50,779 nucleotides of DNA from Bacteroidales bacterium. GTDB lineage: Bacteria; Bacteroidota; Bacteroidia; Bacteroidales; UBA4417. A model generated the notes under the pieces. It was given only the letters and a program-made list of their open reading frames with translations. It did no database searches and was not told the DNA's origin. The DNA lies in NCBI GenBank assembly GCA_016707705.1, contig JADJHD010000037.1, forward strand, positions 1-50,779. The letters run 5' to 3'. Shown here piece by piece: positions 1 to 9,999 of the stretch. The position numbers were made by a program, and so were the translations under genes. How positions within the stretch are numbered: the stretch's first letter is position 1; each line of letters begins with the position of its first letter.

Positions 1-1
1 C

Positions 2-2578
2 AACCTGTTTCCTCTGGCCTCGCAATGGGATAACTGTTATAAAATCAGGTCTCCTTATTCAAATGAAGAGTATTTTATTCTTGAATACAGGCAAAAAACG
101 GGTCTATTTGAGAATAACCTTCCCGGAAGTGGATTGCTTGCCTATAAAATCGATCCTGTATTTAATGGTAATAGTACAGGTCCGCCGGATGAAGTGTATC
201 TTTTCAGACCCGGTGGAAGTTGTACAGAGAATGGAGAGCCTTCACTGGCCTATAATTCTTATGAGTCAGGACGGACTGCATTGAATGATACGACAGAAAC
301 AAATGGCTTTCTAGGGAGCTGTTCTCCCGCCGGCCTCATGATCAGTAATATTACTTCAGCCGGACCTTCAATAAGTTTTTCAGTCAGAATCAGCAATGTT
401 GAACCACCATCTGCATTTTCTGCAACAGCAGCAGGGACAAATAGTGTATATCTGAACTGGAGTCTGAATCCAAACGGAAATTCAGTCCTGCTGGTTTCAG
501 GGATAAATAATGATATTGGCAACCCAATGATGGGCGTGAGTTATACGGCTGGAGATCCCTTGCCCGGCGGCGGGACAGTAATCTATTGTGGTCCGGCCAG
601 TAACTTTGAACAAACTGGTTTAAGCAGCAACTCTCTGTATTTTTATAAGATATGGTCCTTTGAGCCAGGCTATTTATATTCCAGAGGTATTACGTCCTTT
701 TGCTATACGGATTGCTCTTGTATTATGCTTCCTTACTATGAAGCTATTCAGGCCTCCTGGCTGCCCAGTTGCTGGGAGATTCAATCGAGTGATGAAACTG
801 CTCAAATCTGGAGAATCAGCAATACGAGCGAAGCAGGAGGGGAGCCCTATGAATTGATGATAGCCAGCAATATAATCAGTATAGATTATTCAAGGATGAT
901 TCTGCCCCCAATAAATACTATTGGAATAACTCAACTTGGCTTGAGTTTCAGATTCAATTTCCTGGATCAATACCAGGGGACTACAATTAAAATCCAAACA
1001 AGCAATGATAAGGTCAACTGGACAGATGCAGGCTGGTCAGTAAATTCTGTCTATAATAATCCACATGCTCCACAGGTAATTCAAACCTCAATCACTACTA
1101 ACCTTGATTCGCCAGTTACCTATGTAGCTATCTCGATTGAAGGTTCCCTCTGGGCATTCTCGGGGGTGTATTTCGACGATTTCGAAATGTATATAGAGGA
1201 GTGTAATTTTTATCAGGTATTTGCATCTGCCGTTCCTTCTGAGGGAGGAACCGTTAGTGGTGCAGGGCATTTTTACCCGGGACAGGAAGTTGCATTGCAT
1301 GCTCAGCCAGTGCAGGGCTGGAATTTCATTGGCTGGAAGGAAAATGGACAATGGATTTCAGATACACCGGACTACTTCTTTTTAGCAGGTGGTGACAGAA
1401 ATATTTCAGCCTGGTTTTCTCAAAGCCAGATCAGGGTTAGTGCCATCGTTACTCCTGAATCCTCAGGGGGATGTGAAGGTGTTGGACTGTTCGATCTTTT
1501 TAGTCCTGTCGACATGAATGCCATCCCGGCAGAAGGCTTTGAATTTGATCATTGGGAAGAAAACGGACAGATTGTTTCCGGGACAGCCTCCTATTCCTTT
1601 ACGGCATTGAATAGCAGGTACTTTACTGCAGTGTTCAGGCCCAGTGTTTTCAATGTTTACGCTCAGGCCGTACCCGTTGGTACTGGTCTGGTGCAGGGGA
1701 CAGGGTCCTTTGAGATTCATCACACGGCAAATCTGGTTGCTACACCACTGGATGGATATCAGTTCATTGGCTGGTTCGAGAATGGCAACCTGCTATCAGC
1801 ATTGTCAGAGCTTTCTTTCGAAGTAACCACCGAACGCAATCTTGAAGCCCGGTTCTACTGTCCGGCCTGCAATATTGTTGCGGTGGCTTCTCCTGTTGAA
1901 GCTGGGAGTATTGAAGGCGGTGGGGCATACAGTGGTGGAGAAACTGCTGTTGTGAAGGCTACGCCCGGTAATTCCTGGGTATTTAAAAACTGGACGGAAA
2001 ATGGGATTCAGGTTTCAGGATTGCCGGAATACAGTTTTGTGGTTGAAAGATACCGGGATCTTGTAGCCCATTTTCTAAAAATTTATAATGTTCAGGTTAC
2101 TGTCACTCCTGTTGGTTCAGGAAGTATAATTGGCGATGGACAATTTGTTGATGGAACAGCCATTACCCTGGGAGCCTTTCCAAACGAATATTTCGAATTC
2201 AGTTGCTGGAAGGAAGGCGATGATACCCTTTCCACCACCAACGTACTGAACTTCATTGTGCAGTCAAACAGGGATATCAGGGCAGTGTTTAAAAAGACCA
2301 ACGGGTTCAGGGAATTATCAGGTCCTGGAATCAGGATTTATCCTTCTCCTGCCAAATCAATTCTTTTTCTTGAAATTACCGGGGGTGCAATCAGTGCTAA
2401 TCCTATGATTCAGGTATACGACCTGACTTCCAGATGTTGGCAACTCCCAATGGAAGCCTTGTCCAATGAAGTATACAGCATTGATATCTCCGGTCTTGCA
2501 GCAGGTACCTATTTCCTGCGCATGCTTTCGCCTGAAGGGAAGAGTCTGGGTACAGGCTGCTTTATCGTGGGTAAATAA
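2..2578 (+). CDS. M6-type secreted metalloprotease, C-terminal part (5' truncated by window)
   Basis: The reading frame is open from base 2, so the gene starts before the window and its catalytic HExxH region is not visible. The first residues (FILEYRQKTGLFE, then LPGSGLLAYKID) match the same region of the next gene, an M6 (immune inhibitor A-like) protease, which gives the family assignment. A beta-sandwich region resembling MAM/cleaved-adhesin domains follows (about bases 720-1200). Then come five divergent InlB-like B repeats of about 70 residues (about 1200-2310), each with a GW.ENG-like core. The last 75 residues (IYPSPAKS, then AGTYFLRM) form a type A T9SS sorting domain, so the protein is probably exported across the outer membrane and either surface-attached or released. 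It is a tandem paralogue of the next gene. I am confident of the architecture; activity cannot be judged without the N-terminus. Confidence 0.85.
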   Translation, partial: NLFPLASQWDNCYKIRSPYSNEEYFILEYRQKTGLFENNLPGSGLLAYKIDPVFNGNSTGPPDEVYLFRPGGSCTENGEPSLAYNSYESGRTALNDTTETNGFLGSCSPAGLMISNITSAGPSISFSVRISNVEPPSAFSATAAGTNSVYLNWSLNPNGNSVLLVSGINNDIGNPMMGVSYTAGDPLPGGGTVIYCGPASNFEQTGLSSNSLYFYKIWSFEPGYLYSRGITSFCYTDCSCIMLPYYEAIQASWLPSCWEIQSSDETAQIWRISNTSEAGGEPYELMIASNIISIDYSRMILPPINTIGITQLGLSFRFNFLDQYQGTTIKIQTSNDKVNWTDAGWSVNSVYNNPHAPQVIQTSITTNLDSPVTYVAISIEGSLWAFSGVYFDDFEMYIEECNFYQVFASAVPSEGGTVSGAGHFYPGQEVALHAQPVQGWNFIGWKENGQWISDTPDYFFLAGGDRNISAWFSQSQIRVSAIVTPESSGGCEGVGLFDLFSPVDMNAIPAEGFEFDHWEENGQIVSGTASYSFTALNSRYFTAVFRPSVFNVYAQAVPVGTGLVQGTGSFEIHHTANLVATPLDGYQFIGWFENGNLLSALSELSFEVTTERNLEARFYCPACNIVAVASPVEAGSIEGGGAYSGGETAVVKATPGNSWVFKNWTENGIQVSGLPEYSFVVERYRDLVAHFLKIYNVQVTVTPVGSGSIIGDGQFVDGTAITLGAFPNEYFEFSCWKEGDDTLSTTNVLNFIVQSNRDIRAVFKKTNGFRELSGPGIRIYPSPAKSILFLEITGGAISANPMIQVYDLTSRCWQLPMEALSNEVYSIDISGLAAGTYFLRMLSPEGKSLGTGCFIVGK

Positions 2579-3134
2579 AAGAAATTCAAGTCATTAAAAG
2601 ATTTTTTCCTGAGAGGAAGTTTTTGGGTCACAAAGTCACTGAGACACCAAGTCCGCCGCGTCGGACACAAAGAGTAACTGACAGATTAGCAAGATTTTGT
2701 GTGACTTTATTTAATGTCAGGCTGTTGCAGGGTCTGACTTGGATCTCCTTATTATTCATCAGTGCTCAATAAATCTTCCTGAAAAAGTAAATTTTGAAAT
2801 ATGTATCCACAAAATTTGAAATGATATGCAATATTTATTTTGATTTGTCGGAATAAATTTTTGTAATTTTACTCCACCGGATTCGATATTAAGCTTGTAT
2901 TACGATCTATTAATTATACTTTGTTCAGCTATCAGTGATCAGAAGATTCAAATTACTCCTTCTACTTTTTCTTTTTCCACATTCATCACTAAATCAGTCG
3001 CTCCGGAAAGCTCTGAAATGATGATTACTTTTTTGCATGTAGTTAATTAACCTTTAAAGTTTCAATGCCAAGCTTGCCCGGAGAATTCTTCTTGAATTTG
3101 CCGGTAAACCCATTTGATCCGATAGGTTTTTAAC
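2579..3134. other. Intergenic region between the two M6-type genes
   Basis: This 556-base stretch has no convincing gene. A short TTCCT-GAGA-GGAA hairpin near 2605-2620 follows the stop codon and could be a weak terminator. Bases 2627-2680 carry the recurring text of cacaaag/cactgag words around an imperfect TCCGCCGCGTCGGA palindrome (2652-2665). The rest is AT-rich and presumably contains the promoter of the next gene, but I could not pick a clear TAnnTTTG box. Confidence 0.6.
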
Positions 3135-6100
3135 ATGGCTGTTAGGGTAAGACGATTGTTTATCCTGTTTTTTCTCATGTTGTCAGTGCTATGCAGCCGG
3201 GCAGCGTGGTATTCCTTTGCGCCATATTCGGTAAAACAAGCGGATCAAAGTACGCTTGAATGCTATATCTCAGGGGATGAGTATTACAGCTGGCTTCACG
3301 ATAAGGAAGGCTATACCATTCTCGAAGGAAACGATGGATTTTATTACTATGCCGAACCTTCTCCAACAGGATTAATCCCGGGTAAATACAAAGCCGGTAA
3401 TGATCTTCCTGCTGAATCCGGATTGCAACCCTGGGCGGGCATTCCAGAGAGTGATTACATGAGCCGCCGTTCCAATGCAGCTGTGTCAGGTGGCATAGCT
3501 TCAACTTCTCCTCATTCCGGACTGGTTAACAATCTTGTAATTTATATCCGTTTTGCAGATGATCCTGAATTTGCAACCAGCCGTCAGCAGTTTGAAACTC
3601 TCTTTAACAGCAGCGATCAGGCTTCCCTGAAATCCTATTATTCGGAAGCCTCCTACAATCAGTTGAACCTTACATCAAGTCATTTTCCCGCTTCTCCTCA
3701 AAACATTAACAGATCATACCGCGACAGCCATAACCGGGGATATTTCCAACCTTATCATGCCTCATCAAATCCGCAAGGGTATTCAAATGAGCAGGAGAGG
3801 ATCAGCAGGGAGCATAATCTTCTGAAAAGTGCTGTGGAGTGGGTAATTATCAATTCACCGATTCCTCAGGGATTGAATCTGGATGCCGACAACGATGGAA
3901 AGGTTGATAATATCTGTTTTGTCAGCAGGGGCAGTGCCTCAGCCTGGTCGCAATTACTTTGGTCACACAGCTGGCAGCTATTCTCTTTTCCGGTACTGAT
4001 AAACGGAAAGCAGGTTTGGGGATATAATTTTGTTCCCGAAAACCAGTCAGACGTAAGGACTCTTTGTCATGAGATGTTCCATTCACTTGGTGCCCCTGAT
4101 TTGTACCATTATGTTTCAAACGGACTTCAGCCTGTCGGAGACTGGGATATTATGGAAAGCGGTTTGGGACATATGGGCAGCTGGATGAAATGGAAGTATT
4201 CCAATCATGGCTGGATTTCTGAAATACCTGAAATTTCTCATTCCGGGACCTATACCATCAATCCGCTGAGCTCGCCAACAGATCAATGCTACCTTATTCC
4301 TTCACCACATTCCGGCACTGAATTCTTCGTTATAGAATACCGCCGCAAGACGGGTCTTTTCGAATCCTCACTACCGGGTTCCGGTCTGCTTATATACAGG
4401 ATAGATACTACTCTCAACGGAAATGCAGCCGGTCCTCCTGATGAAGTATACATCTACAGGCCCAATGGTACCAGGAGTTCCAACGGCAGTCCAGATAATG
4501 CATTCTTTACCTTGGATGCCGGTAGGACTTCCATCAATGATGGCAGCAATCCCGCATGTTTTCTGCAGGATGGAAGTGCTGGAGGACTGCAGATATACGA
4601 TATAGGAAGCTGCGGTGAAACCATCAGTTTTTCAGTGGCAATGAATGATATTGACCCGCCTGCCTCTTTGGTTTCGTCAGCTATTGTGAAAAACGAGATG
4701 CAATTGGAATGGCAAGGGAATGCAGAAAATGATCCGGTAATGCTGGTGGGAAGCACTGATAACAATTTTGGCATTCCCATCGACGGACTTGAATTTCCAA
4801 TAGGCTCCCAGCTTCCGGGCGGGGGAATGGTTCTATACTCAGGTAGTGATCTGAGTATGCAGCATACAGGACTGGGCAATCATGAAGAATGGCATTACCA
4901 ATTGTTTTCAGTGAGTGCAGGATTTCATTATTCAAATCCAATTCAGGCAGAAGCTATTACACTCTGCGGATCAGTAAATTTACCCTATTCGATGAACTTC
5001 AATGCAGCGGGATTGCCGGATTGCTCATCACTTCAGCATTCAGGTTCAGGCTGCATCGATAACTGGGATGTCTCCAACACTCAGTATGCCGGTGGAAGTG
5101 GAAAGGAACTTCGTTCAACATTCCAGCAGGTAAGCGGAGGTGTTAGCCGTTTTGTGCTACCTGCAATCGACAGCAGGGGAATGAACGCATTGGCGCTGAG
5201 TTTCAGGCATACCCTTGATGACTGGGCTGCCGGAGCCACGCTAAGAATCCAGTCCAGCAGCGATGGGGTCAACTGGACCAATGAATCCTGGTCGCTGTCG
5301 AGCAGTTCAAACATTACTATCGGACCGGTAATTGTCAATACAGGCATTCATAACAACCTGAACTCTGAAGCTACCTATATTGCCTTTACCGTTGAAGGGA
5401 ATTTATACCAATACGATTTCTGGTATCTCGATGATATCAATCTCAGCTGTTCATCACGCATCCCGGTGACTATCACCGCACAGCCATATCCTCCTTCGGC
5501 AGGAGCATGTTCGGGAGCAGGAACCTATCCCAGCGGACAAGCTGTCGAGTTGAGCGCAACTCCTTCTTCGGGATGGGAATTCTTAAATTGGAGTGAAAAT
5601 GGAAGTGTTGTTTCCGCAGATGAGAAATATGCTTTCAATGCTTCCGATCGCTCTCTTTTAGCCAGTTTCAGTCAAACTGAAGCAACTGTTGGAGTTACTG
5701 CATTTCCGGCAGGTTCAGGCAACTGGACAGGTTCCGGCACCTATACCCGCGGGACTGAAGTAATTGTTGCAGCCAGTCCGGTTTTGGGATATGTGTTTGA
5801 CGGATGGTGGGTTGATGGAGAAAAGGTGTCTTCGGAAAGTTCATACGCATTCACCCTGTTGCATTCGGTGCAGTTTGAAGCCCGTTTCAGCAGACCGGCA
5901 ATGAACACCTATGCAATTAGCCTGATTTCGGCTCCGACAGAAGGAGGGATTTCAGAAGGTGCAGGAATTGCCTATGAAGGAGAGTTGTACACAGTCTTTG
6001 CCATTCCATATGCAGGATGGATCTTTGATTCCTGGCAGGAAAACGGCATTATTTTATCATTCCAGCCGGCATTTACCTTTGCCGTTCACAGAGCTTACAA

Positions 6101-6614
6101 CCTCAAGGCTGTTTTTAAGCAAGTTCTTACCATTCATGCCTACGCTTATCCTGAAGAAGCCGGTTATGCCCAGGGAGGAGGTGATTATCTTTCAGGTCAG
6201 ATGGTTAATCTGCAGGCCATCCCCAATCAGGGCTGGAGGTTCTACAAATGGTTGTTGAACGGACAATTCCTGTCGCAGGATTCAGCATTGGCCTTTCTGC
6301 CGCAGTCAGATTGCAATGTACAGGCAACTTTTGTAAATGGATTGGATATTCAGGAAACAGGAAACATTCAGGCGAGTGTTTACCCCAATCCTTCCAATGG
6401 CAATCTATGCCTTAGACTGAATGATTCGCGGGAAGAAAGGCTTCTCAGAATCTATTCTGTTTCCGGTGCCCTTCTTATTCAACAATCACTTCCACCCGGG
6501 AGCCTCTATCCCCAAGATTTTTCACAATTGGGAGCGGGTGTCTATCTGGCGAGCATCACAACAGCTGAAGGTAAATCTGTTCAGTTGAGGTTTGTTCTTG
6601 CAGGTGGGAGATAA
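3135..6614 (+). CDS. M6-family secreted zinc metalloprotease with InlB-like repeats and T9SS sorting domain
   Basis: This 1159-residue protein has a signal peptide (residues 1-24, ending near SRAA). A catalytic domain of the M6/immune inhibitor A-like type carries the zinc motif HEMFH at residues 312-316, followed by LGAPD; Asp322 sits where M6 proteases place the third ligand. The PVGDWDIMESG segment is also typical. After it come a MAM/cleaved-adhesin-like beta sandwich (about 615-775), four InlB-like B repeats (about 775-1070), and a T9SS type A C-terminal domain with YPNPSNGN near residue 1090. It should be a secreted endopeptidase at or beyond the cell surface; the substrate is unknown. 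It is a paralogue of the preceding partial gene, with four rather than five B repeats. The start is the ATG directly before the hydrophobic signal segment. Confidence 0.92.
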   Translation: MAVRVRRLFILFFLMLSVLCSRAAWYSFAPYSVKQADQSTLECYISGDEYYSWLHDKEGYTILEGNDGFYYYAEPSPTGLIPGKYKAGNDLPAESGLQPWAGIPESDYMSRRSNAAVSGGIASTSPHSGLVNNLVIYIRFADDPEFATSRQQFETLFNSSDQASLKSYYSEASYNQLNLTSSHFPASPQNINRSYRDSHNRGYFQPYHASSNPQGYSNEQERISREHNLLKSAVEWVIINSPIPQGLNLDADNDGKVDNICFVSRGSASAWSQLLWSHSWQLFSFPVLINGKQVWGYNFVPENQSDVRTLCHEMFHSLGAPDLYHYVSNGLQPVGDWDIMESGLGHMGSWMKWKYSNHGWISEIPEISHSGTYTINPLSSPTDQCYLIPSPHSGTEFFVIEYRRKTGLFESSLPGSGLLIYRIDTTLNGNAAGPPDEVYIYRPNGTRSSNGSPDNAFFTLDAGRTSINDGSNPACFLQDGSAGGLQIYDIGSCGETISFSVAMNDIDPPASLVSSAIVKNEMQLEWQGNAENDPVMLVGSTDNNFGIPIDGLEFPIGSQLPGGGMVLYSGSDLSMQHTGLGNHEEWHYQLFSVSAGFHYSNPIQAEAITLCGSVNLPYSMNFNAAGLPDCSSLQHSGSGCIDNWDVSNTQYAGGSGKELRSTFQQVSGGVSRFVLPAIDSRGMNALALSFRHTLDDWAAGATLRIQSSSDGVNWTNESWSLSSSSNITIGPVIVNTGIHNNLNSEATYIAFTVEGNLYQYDFWYLDDINLSCSSRIPVTITAQPYPPSAGACSGAGTYPSGQAVELSATPSSGWEFLNWSENGSVVSADEKYAFNASDRSLLASFSQTEATVGVTAFPAGSGNWTGSGTYTRGTEVIVAASPVLGYVFDGWWVDGEKVSSESSYAFTLLHSVQFEARFSRPAMNTYAISLISAPTEGGISEGAGIAYEGELYTVFAIPYAGWIFDSWQENGIILSFQPAFTFAVHRAYNLKAVFKQVLTIHAYAYPEEAGYAQGGGDYLSGQMVNLQAIPNQGWRFYKWLLNGQFLSQDSALAFLPQSDCNVQATFVNGLDIQETGNIQASVYPNPSNGNLCLRLNDSREERLLRIYSVSGALLIQQSLPPGSLYPQDFSQLGAGVYLASITTAEGKSVQLRFVLAGGR

Positions 6615-6668
6615 GGGGGTGCTTTCAGAAATTTTTGTGTTTAGTTGGTTGACTGTACTTATTTGGGT

Positions 6669-6768
6669 CAGACAATAGTCATGCGATTGTCATTCAATAG
6701 TCAATTCAATAGTCGGGCAATAGTCATTCGATAGTCAGACGATAGTCATGCAATAGTCAGGCAATTGT
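6669..6768 (-). repeat. 11-bp minisatellite, about nine units
   Basis: Nine units of roughly CATGCAATAGT (reverse complement ACTATTGCATG) stand head to tail; one unit is 12 bases. The units diverge at one to three positions. The same unit occurs in the opposite orientation at 40012-40219. There is no unique spacer between units, so this is not CRISPR. Confidence 0.9.
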
Positions 6769-7008
6769 TTTAGTAAGAATCAGCGAAAATCAATCTGCAG
6801 CAGGCGGATCCGCGAAAATCTGCGAGAAACCTTTCGCCTTTTGCAATTTTTACCATTTTCTTTTGTCTTTGTCCTTTTGTCTTTTTCCTTTTATCTTTTG
6901 TCTTTTTCCTTTTATCTTTTGTCTTTTGTCTTTGTCCTTTTGTCTTTATCCTTTTCCGCCAGCTGACGGATTGTCTTCCCCTCCGCTTTCCCATATCCGT
7001 TAATTGAT

Positions 7009-7016
7009 TAATTTTG
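7009..7016 (+). promoter_or_regulatory. Candidate Bacteroidota -7 box TAATTTTG
   Basis: TAATTTTG fits the TAnnTTTG consensus; a partial -33 element TTTC lies 18 bases upstream (6987-6990). A start site near 7022 would put the TTG at 7014 upstream of the transcript, favouring the ATG at 7062 or 7068 for the next gene. Confidence 0.35.
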
Positions 7017-7061
7017 AACATACCGCTACAGGCAACACCGCCTGAGGATATTTACAGATTG

Positions 7062-9275
7062 ATGAATATGGGTTTGCTTCGATATGCTTTTTCATTTTCA
7101 GGGAAGGATGGTTTTAATCAATCCTTATCGAAGACTCATGATTTAATCCATGCAGATATAGATGTTCCATCTGCACAGGTAAGAACATCCAAGATAAGGC
7201 AAGCCATATTTCTCTGTGCCATTATGCTCCTTGGTTTAAATTCAGGGTATGCACAGATTCAATCTTACCCTTCAAAACTTGAGCTTCCTGAGAAATACCG
7301 CCATATTGCTGTCCCTTCGAAGAACGGGATACAGAAAAAGCTAAATCCATTTGTACAAGCTGCCAATCCCCTGGTTGAATTCAACTGGCCGCAGGAAATA
7401 ACTGTCGGAAGCAGTTACTATGATCGTCAGTCGTTATGCTCTTCACCACAGGGAAGGCTCTCAGTATTTCTGGATGGCACACTCTCAGCTGCATGGAATT
7501 ATTCAAGCGATACAGTTTCATTCAATGATATTGGTCCGGGGTACAGCTATTTCGATGGGAATGCCTGGTCAGGACCACCGACATCAAGAATAGGTTCAGG
7601 CAGAACCATTAATCCCTGTGCAGCCTTATTTGGAGCAGGAGAGGCGATAGTCGCCGAGTCCTATCCGGATGGTCCTGTGAAGTTGTTTGTCCGTAATGAT
7701 AAAGGCATTGGCGACTGGTCAGAATCCACCCTTCCATTGCCGGCAGGAGTTTCCTCACTTAAATCACCGGTTTTGGTGAGCAGTGGAATCGGGAATACCA
7801 TTCTGCATGTTCTTGCAACCAGCAATCCCGAAAGCGCAGGCGGAGTTCCTTATCAGGGAATGGATGGAGCCCTGCTATATTACCGTTCACTCGATGGCGG
7901 ACAGAACTGGGATATTGCCGCTGCAATTCCTGAAGGATGCGACAGTAGTTCCTATAATGGATTTAATCCCGGCACCTATGCCTTTGCTGAACCAAAGGGA
8001 AGCAATCTTGCCTTTATAGTGGGTGATTCGTGGAGTGATTTGTTTGTGATGAGATCGGCGGATAATGGCAACAGCTGGCAGAAAACCGTGCTGTGGCAGC
8101 ATCCCTATCCTTTCTGGAATGGTGAAGCATCTGACTCGGTTTATTGTCCTGATGGGGCTGTTCATCTTGCCTTTGACGAATCGGGAAAGTTGCATGTGGT
8201 TTTCGGACTGACACGTCTTTACTCCGATGGATCGCAGGTGTTCAGGTTTCCCTTTGTCGGTGGAATAGGGCATTGGATGGATGGCGATAGTCTCTGGACC
8301 GGTATGGACCAGCTGAACTGCCTGAATCCGGATTCGCTGGAGGCACACGGACACCTGGCCTGTTCATACCTGCTCGACTGGAATGGTAACGGCAACCTTG
8401 ATTTCCTCTGGAACTTCCCCGATTATGGAGTTGGTCCTATTAGCCATCCTCAAATCGCCTTTGATCAATATGGAGTTGGAATGCTGCTGATGTCATCAGT
8501 GACAGAAGCCTATAATAATGATATTCAGGATTATCGCCATATCTGGTACCGGTATTTGTATTTTGGGGCTATCGGAAACATTGCCTTCGACTGGAACAAC
8601 CAGCCCCAGCATCTTTTCCATGAAGCGGTGTTTCCTTCCATAGGTTCCCGCTCACCCGACAATCTTGGCTGGCCATTTCTCTATCAGATGGATGATGAAC
8701 CCGGCATGGCGGTAGCAGGAGATATGGATCCCTTTGCTGAAAACTCAATGCAGCGCGTTGATCTGCAGTATATGTTGCCTGTCCCGCTGGTGGATATATT
8801 GCTAACCGCTGATCCACCCGAAGGTGGGAATGTGTTTGGTCCGGGAGAGGTTTTTTATGGCACTATGACCAGCATTGAAGCTGTTCCCTTTGATGGCTGG
8901 GAATTTGTAAACTGGACCAGTGAGAATGTGGTCTTTTCAACTTCTGCCTACATTACTTTCCAGGCGTTATGGAACTATAACCTCGTGGCTCATTTCAGAC
9001 TTATTCAATCCTTGCCGGCACTGCAATCAAATGAAATAAAGCTTTTTCCTAATCCGGCTAATACTCTGGTTAATATCAGGATTCCTGAAGCGTATGCTCA
9101 AGAAGTTGATGAGATCACGTTAATGGATATGAATGGGATTCCTCAGTTGACACAATTGGTGAAAACAACTGCACTGATTCAGCTAAGTCTGGATGGAATA
9201 GCTCCGGGTGTTTACATTGCAGAATTGAGGTTTAAGGACGGGAGCAGGGTGAGGAAGGTAATTGTTAAAGCTTAA
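7062..9275 (+). CDS. Secreted BNR/Asp-box-type protein with one InlB-like repeat and T9SS sorting domain
   Basis: The product is about 737 residues from the ATG at 7062. An in-frame TTG at 7014 and an ATG at 7068 are alternatives, and I prefer an ATG because a candidate promoter overlaps the TTG. A signal peptide (KIRQAIFLCAIMLLGL, then SGYAQ) starts some 43 residues in, so the true N-terminus is uncertain. The body contains Asp-box-like motifs (RSLDGGQNW, RSADNGNSW) typical of sialidase/BNR beta propellers, without an obvious catalytic signature. One InlB-like repeat near the end (GPGEVFYG, then WEFVNW) resembles those of the upstream M6 genes, and the final 75 residues (LFPNPANT, then APGVYIAEL) form a T9SS domain. 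The substrate is unknown. Confidence 0.8.
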   Translation: MNMGLLRYAFSFSGKDGFNQSLSKTHDLIHADIDVPSAQVRTSKIRQAIFLCAIMLLGLNSGYAQIQSYPSKLELPEKYRHIAVPSKNGIQKKLNPFVQAANPLVEFNWPQEITVGSSYYDRQSLCSSPQGRLSVFLDGTLSAAWNYSSDTVSFNDIGPGYSYFDGNAWSGPPTSRIGSGRTINPCAALFGAGEAIVAESYPDGPVKLFVRNDKGIGDWSESTLPLPAGVSSLKSPVLVSSGIGNTILHVLATSNPESAGGVPYQGMDGALLYYRSLDGGQNWDIAAAIPEGCDSSSYNGFNPGTYAFAEPKGSNLAFIVGDSWSDLFVMRSADNGNSWQKTVLWQHPYPFWNGEASDSVYCPDGAVHLAFDESGKLHVVFGLTRLYSDGSQVFRFPFVGGIGHWMDGDSLWTGMDQLNCLNPDSLEAHGHLACSYLLDWNGNGNLDFLWNFPDYGVGPISHPQIAFDQYGVGMLLMSSVTEAYNNDIQDYRHIWYRYLYFGAIGNIAFDWNNQPQHLFHEAVFPSIGSRSPDNLGWPFLYQMDDEPGMAVAGDMDPFAENSMQRVDLQYMLPVPLVDILLTADPPEGGNVFGPGEVFYGTMTSIEAVPFDGWEFVNWTSENVVFSTSAYITFQALWNYNLVAHFRLIQSLPALQSNEIKLFPNPANTLVNIRIPEAYAQEVDEITLMDMNGIPQLTQLVKTTALIQLSLDGIAPGVYIAELRFKDGSRVRKVIVKA

Positions 9276-9308
9276 TTTGCTTTTGATTAATCAATTCAAC
9301 TTTCAATA

Positions 9309-9821
9309 ATGAAATTATTCATTCCAGTACTTTTCATTGTTCTGATCCAAACCTCATGCAGGCAAAATGCTGATAAAGACTTTGACATTAAATCCCTTCC
9401 TACTGAATGGGTTCAATTAACTGAGACGGATTCAGGATTTATCATTTACAACTCCTGCGATCAGGGTAACCTGCTGATGAGCCTTACTCATGAGATCAAA
9501 AGGACAGGGTTGTTTATGCATGGAATGCAGGAAGATTATTATCTGGAGGTCCTTGGAGCTGTTCAGTCTGGTGATACAATAAGGATTAAGGCAAGATGGC
9601 CGGATTCGCAGGAACTGGAAGAATTAAAGTTTGTGTGGGCAGATAAATCCAAGGGTGTGGGAATGATGATTTCCTCATCCGAAAATGGCTATTCTTCAGA
9701 AGTGATCTTAGTGACACAGGATAAACAAAAGTATTTCCCAACAGTTAATCAACCCTGCCGGGAATGCTGGGGTGACGAATGCGATGAAATGGAAAAACGG
9801 CTGGATACAATTCGTAAATAA
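9309..9821 (+). CDS. Small lipoprotein of unknown function
   Basis: This 170-residue protein starts with a lipoprotein signal peptide ending in the lipobox QTSC (Cys17). The mature part is mostly polar and ends with a Cys-containing segment (QPCRECWGDECDEME), whose CxxCxxxxC spacing could bind a metal or form disulfides. It lies 33 bases after the BNR protein on the same strand and may be co-transcribed. I do not recognise a family. Confidence 0.75.
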   Translation: MKLFIPVLFIVLIQTSCRQNADKDFDIKSLPTEWVQLTETDSGFIIYNSCDQGNLLMSLTHEIKRTGLFMHGMQEDYYLEVLGAVQSGDTIRIKARWPDSQELEELKFVWADKSKGVGMMISSSENGYSSEVILVTQDKQKYFPTVNQPCRECWGDECDEMEKRLDTIRK

Positions 9822-9999
9822 GATTCTATTTAATAATACACTAAGCTTAAAGGTTTTATGGATTGGTTCAGTGAGGCAGGACTTGAAGTGTAATCTTGGA
9901 GGCTGTTAACACAAAATCTCGTGATTTATAAGCCGCAATTAGATTTAACACCTGAACAATTGGATCTAAATGCCGATATCGACCTAAAAAGAAAGATCC

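Larger units (their letters stand above)
6615..7061. other. Intergenic region with minisatellite and pyrimidine-rich repeats
   Basis: There is no convincing gene here. In order it holds the 11-bp minisatellite (6669-6768), a 'cagcgaaaatc...ctgcagcaggcggatccgcgaaaatctgcg' type fragment (about 6778-6825), and a strand-asymmetric ttttgtctttttcc tract (about 6840-6955). Then come a TCCGCCAGCTGACGGA palindrome (6955-6970) and a candidate -7 box (7009-7016). A reverse-strand Lys-rich reading frame over the pyrimidine tract is a by-product of the repeat. Confidence 0.7.

Noticed and set aside
3922..4119. Reverse-strand frames inside the M6 genes (several)
   Set aside because: They are shadows of the strongly supported plus-strand coding sequence.
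6770..7021. Reverse-strand frame rich in Lys/Gln
   Set aside because: It is produced by the ttttgtcttttgtcc tract and has no protein-like composition.
7014..7061. TTG start giving a 753-residue BNR protein
   Set aside because: It overlaps a likely -7 box, and ATG codons at 7062 and 7068 are available.
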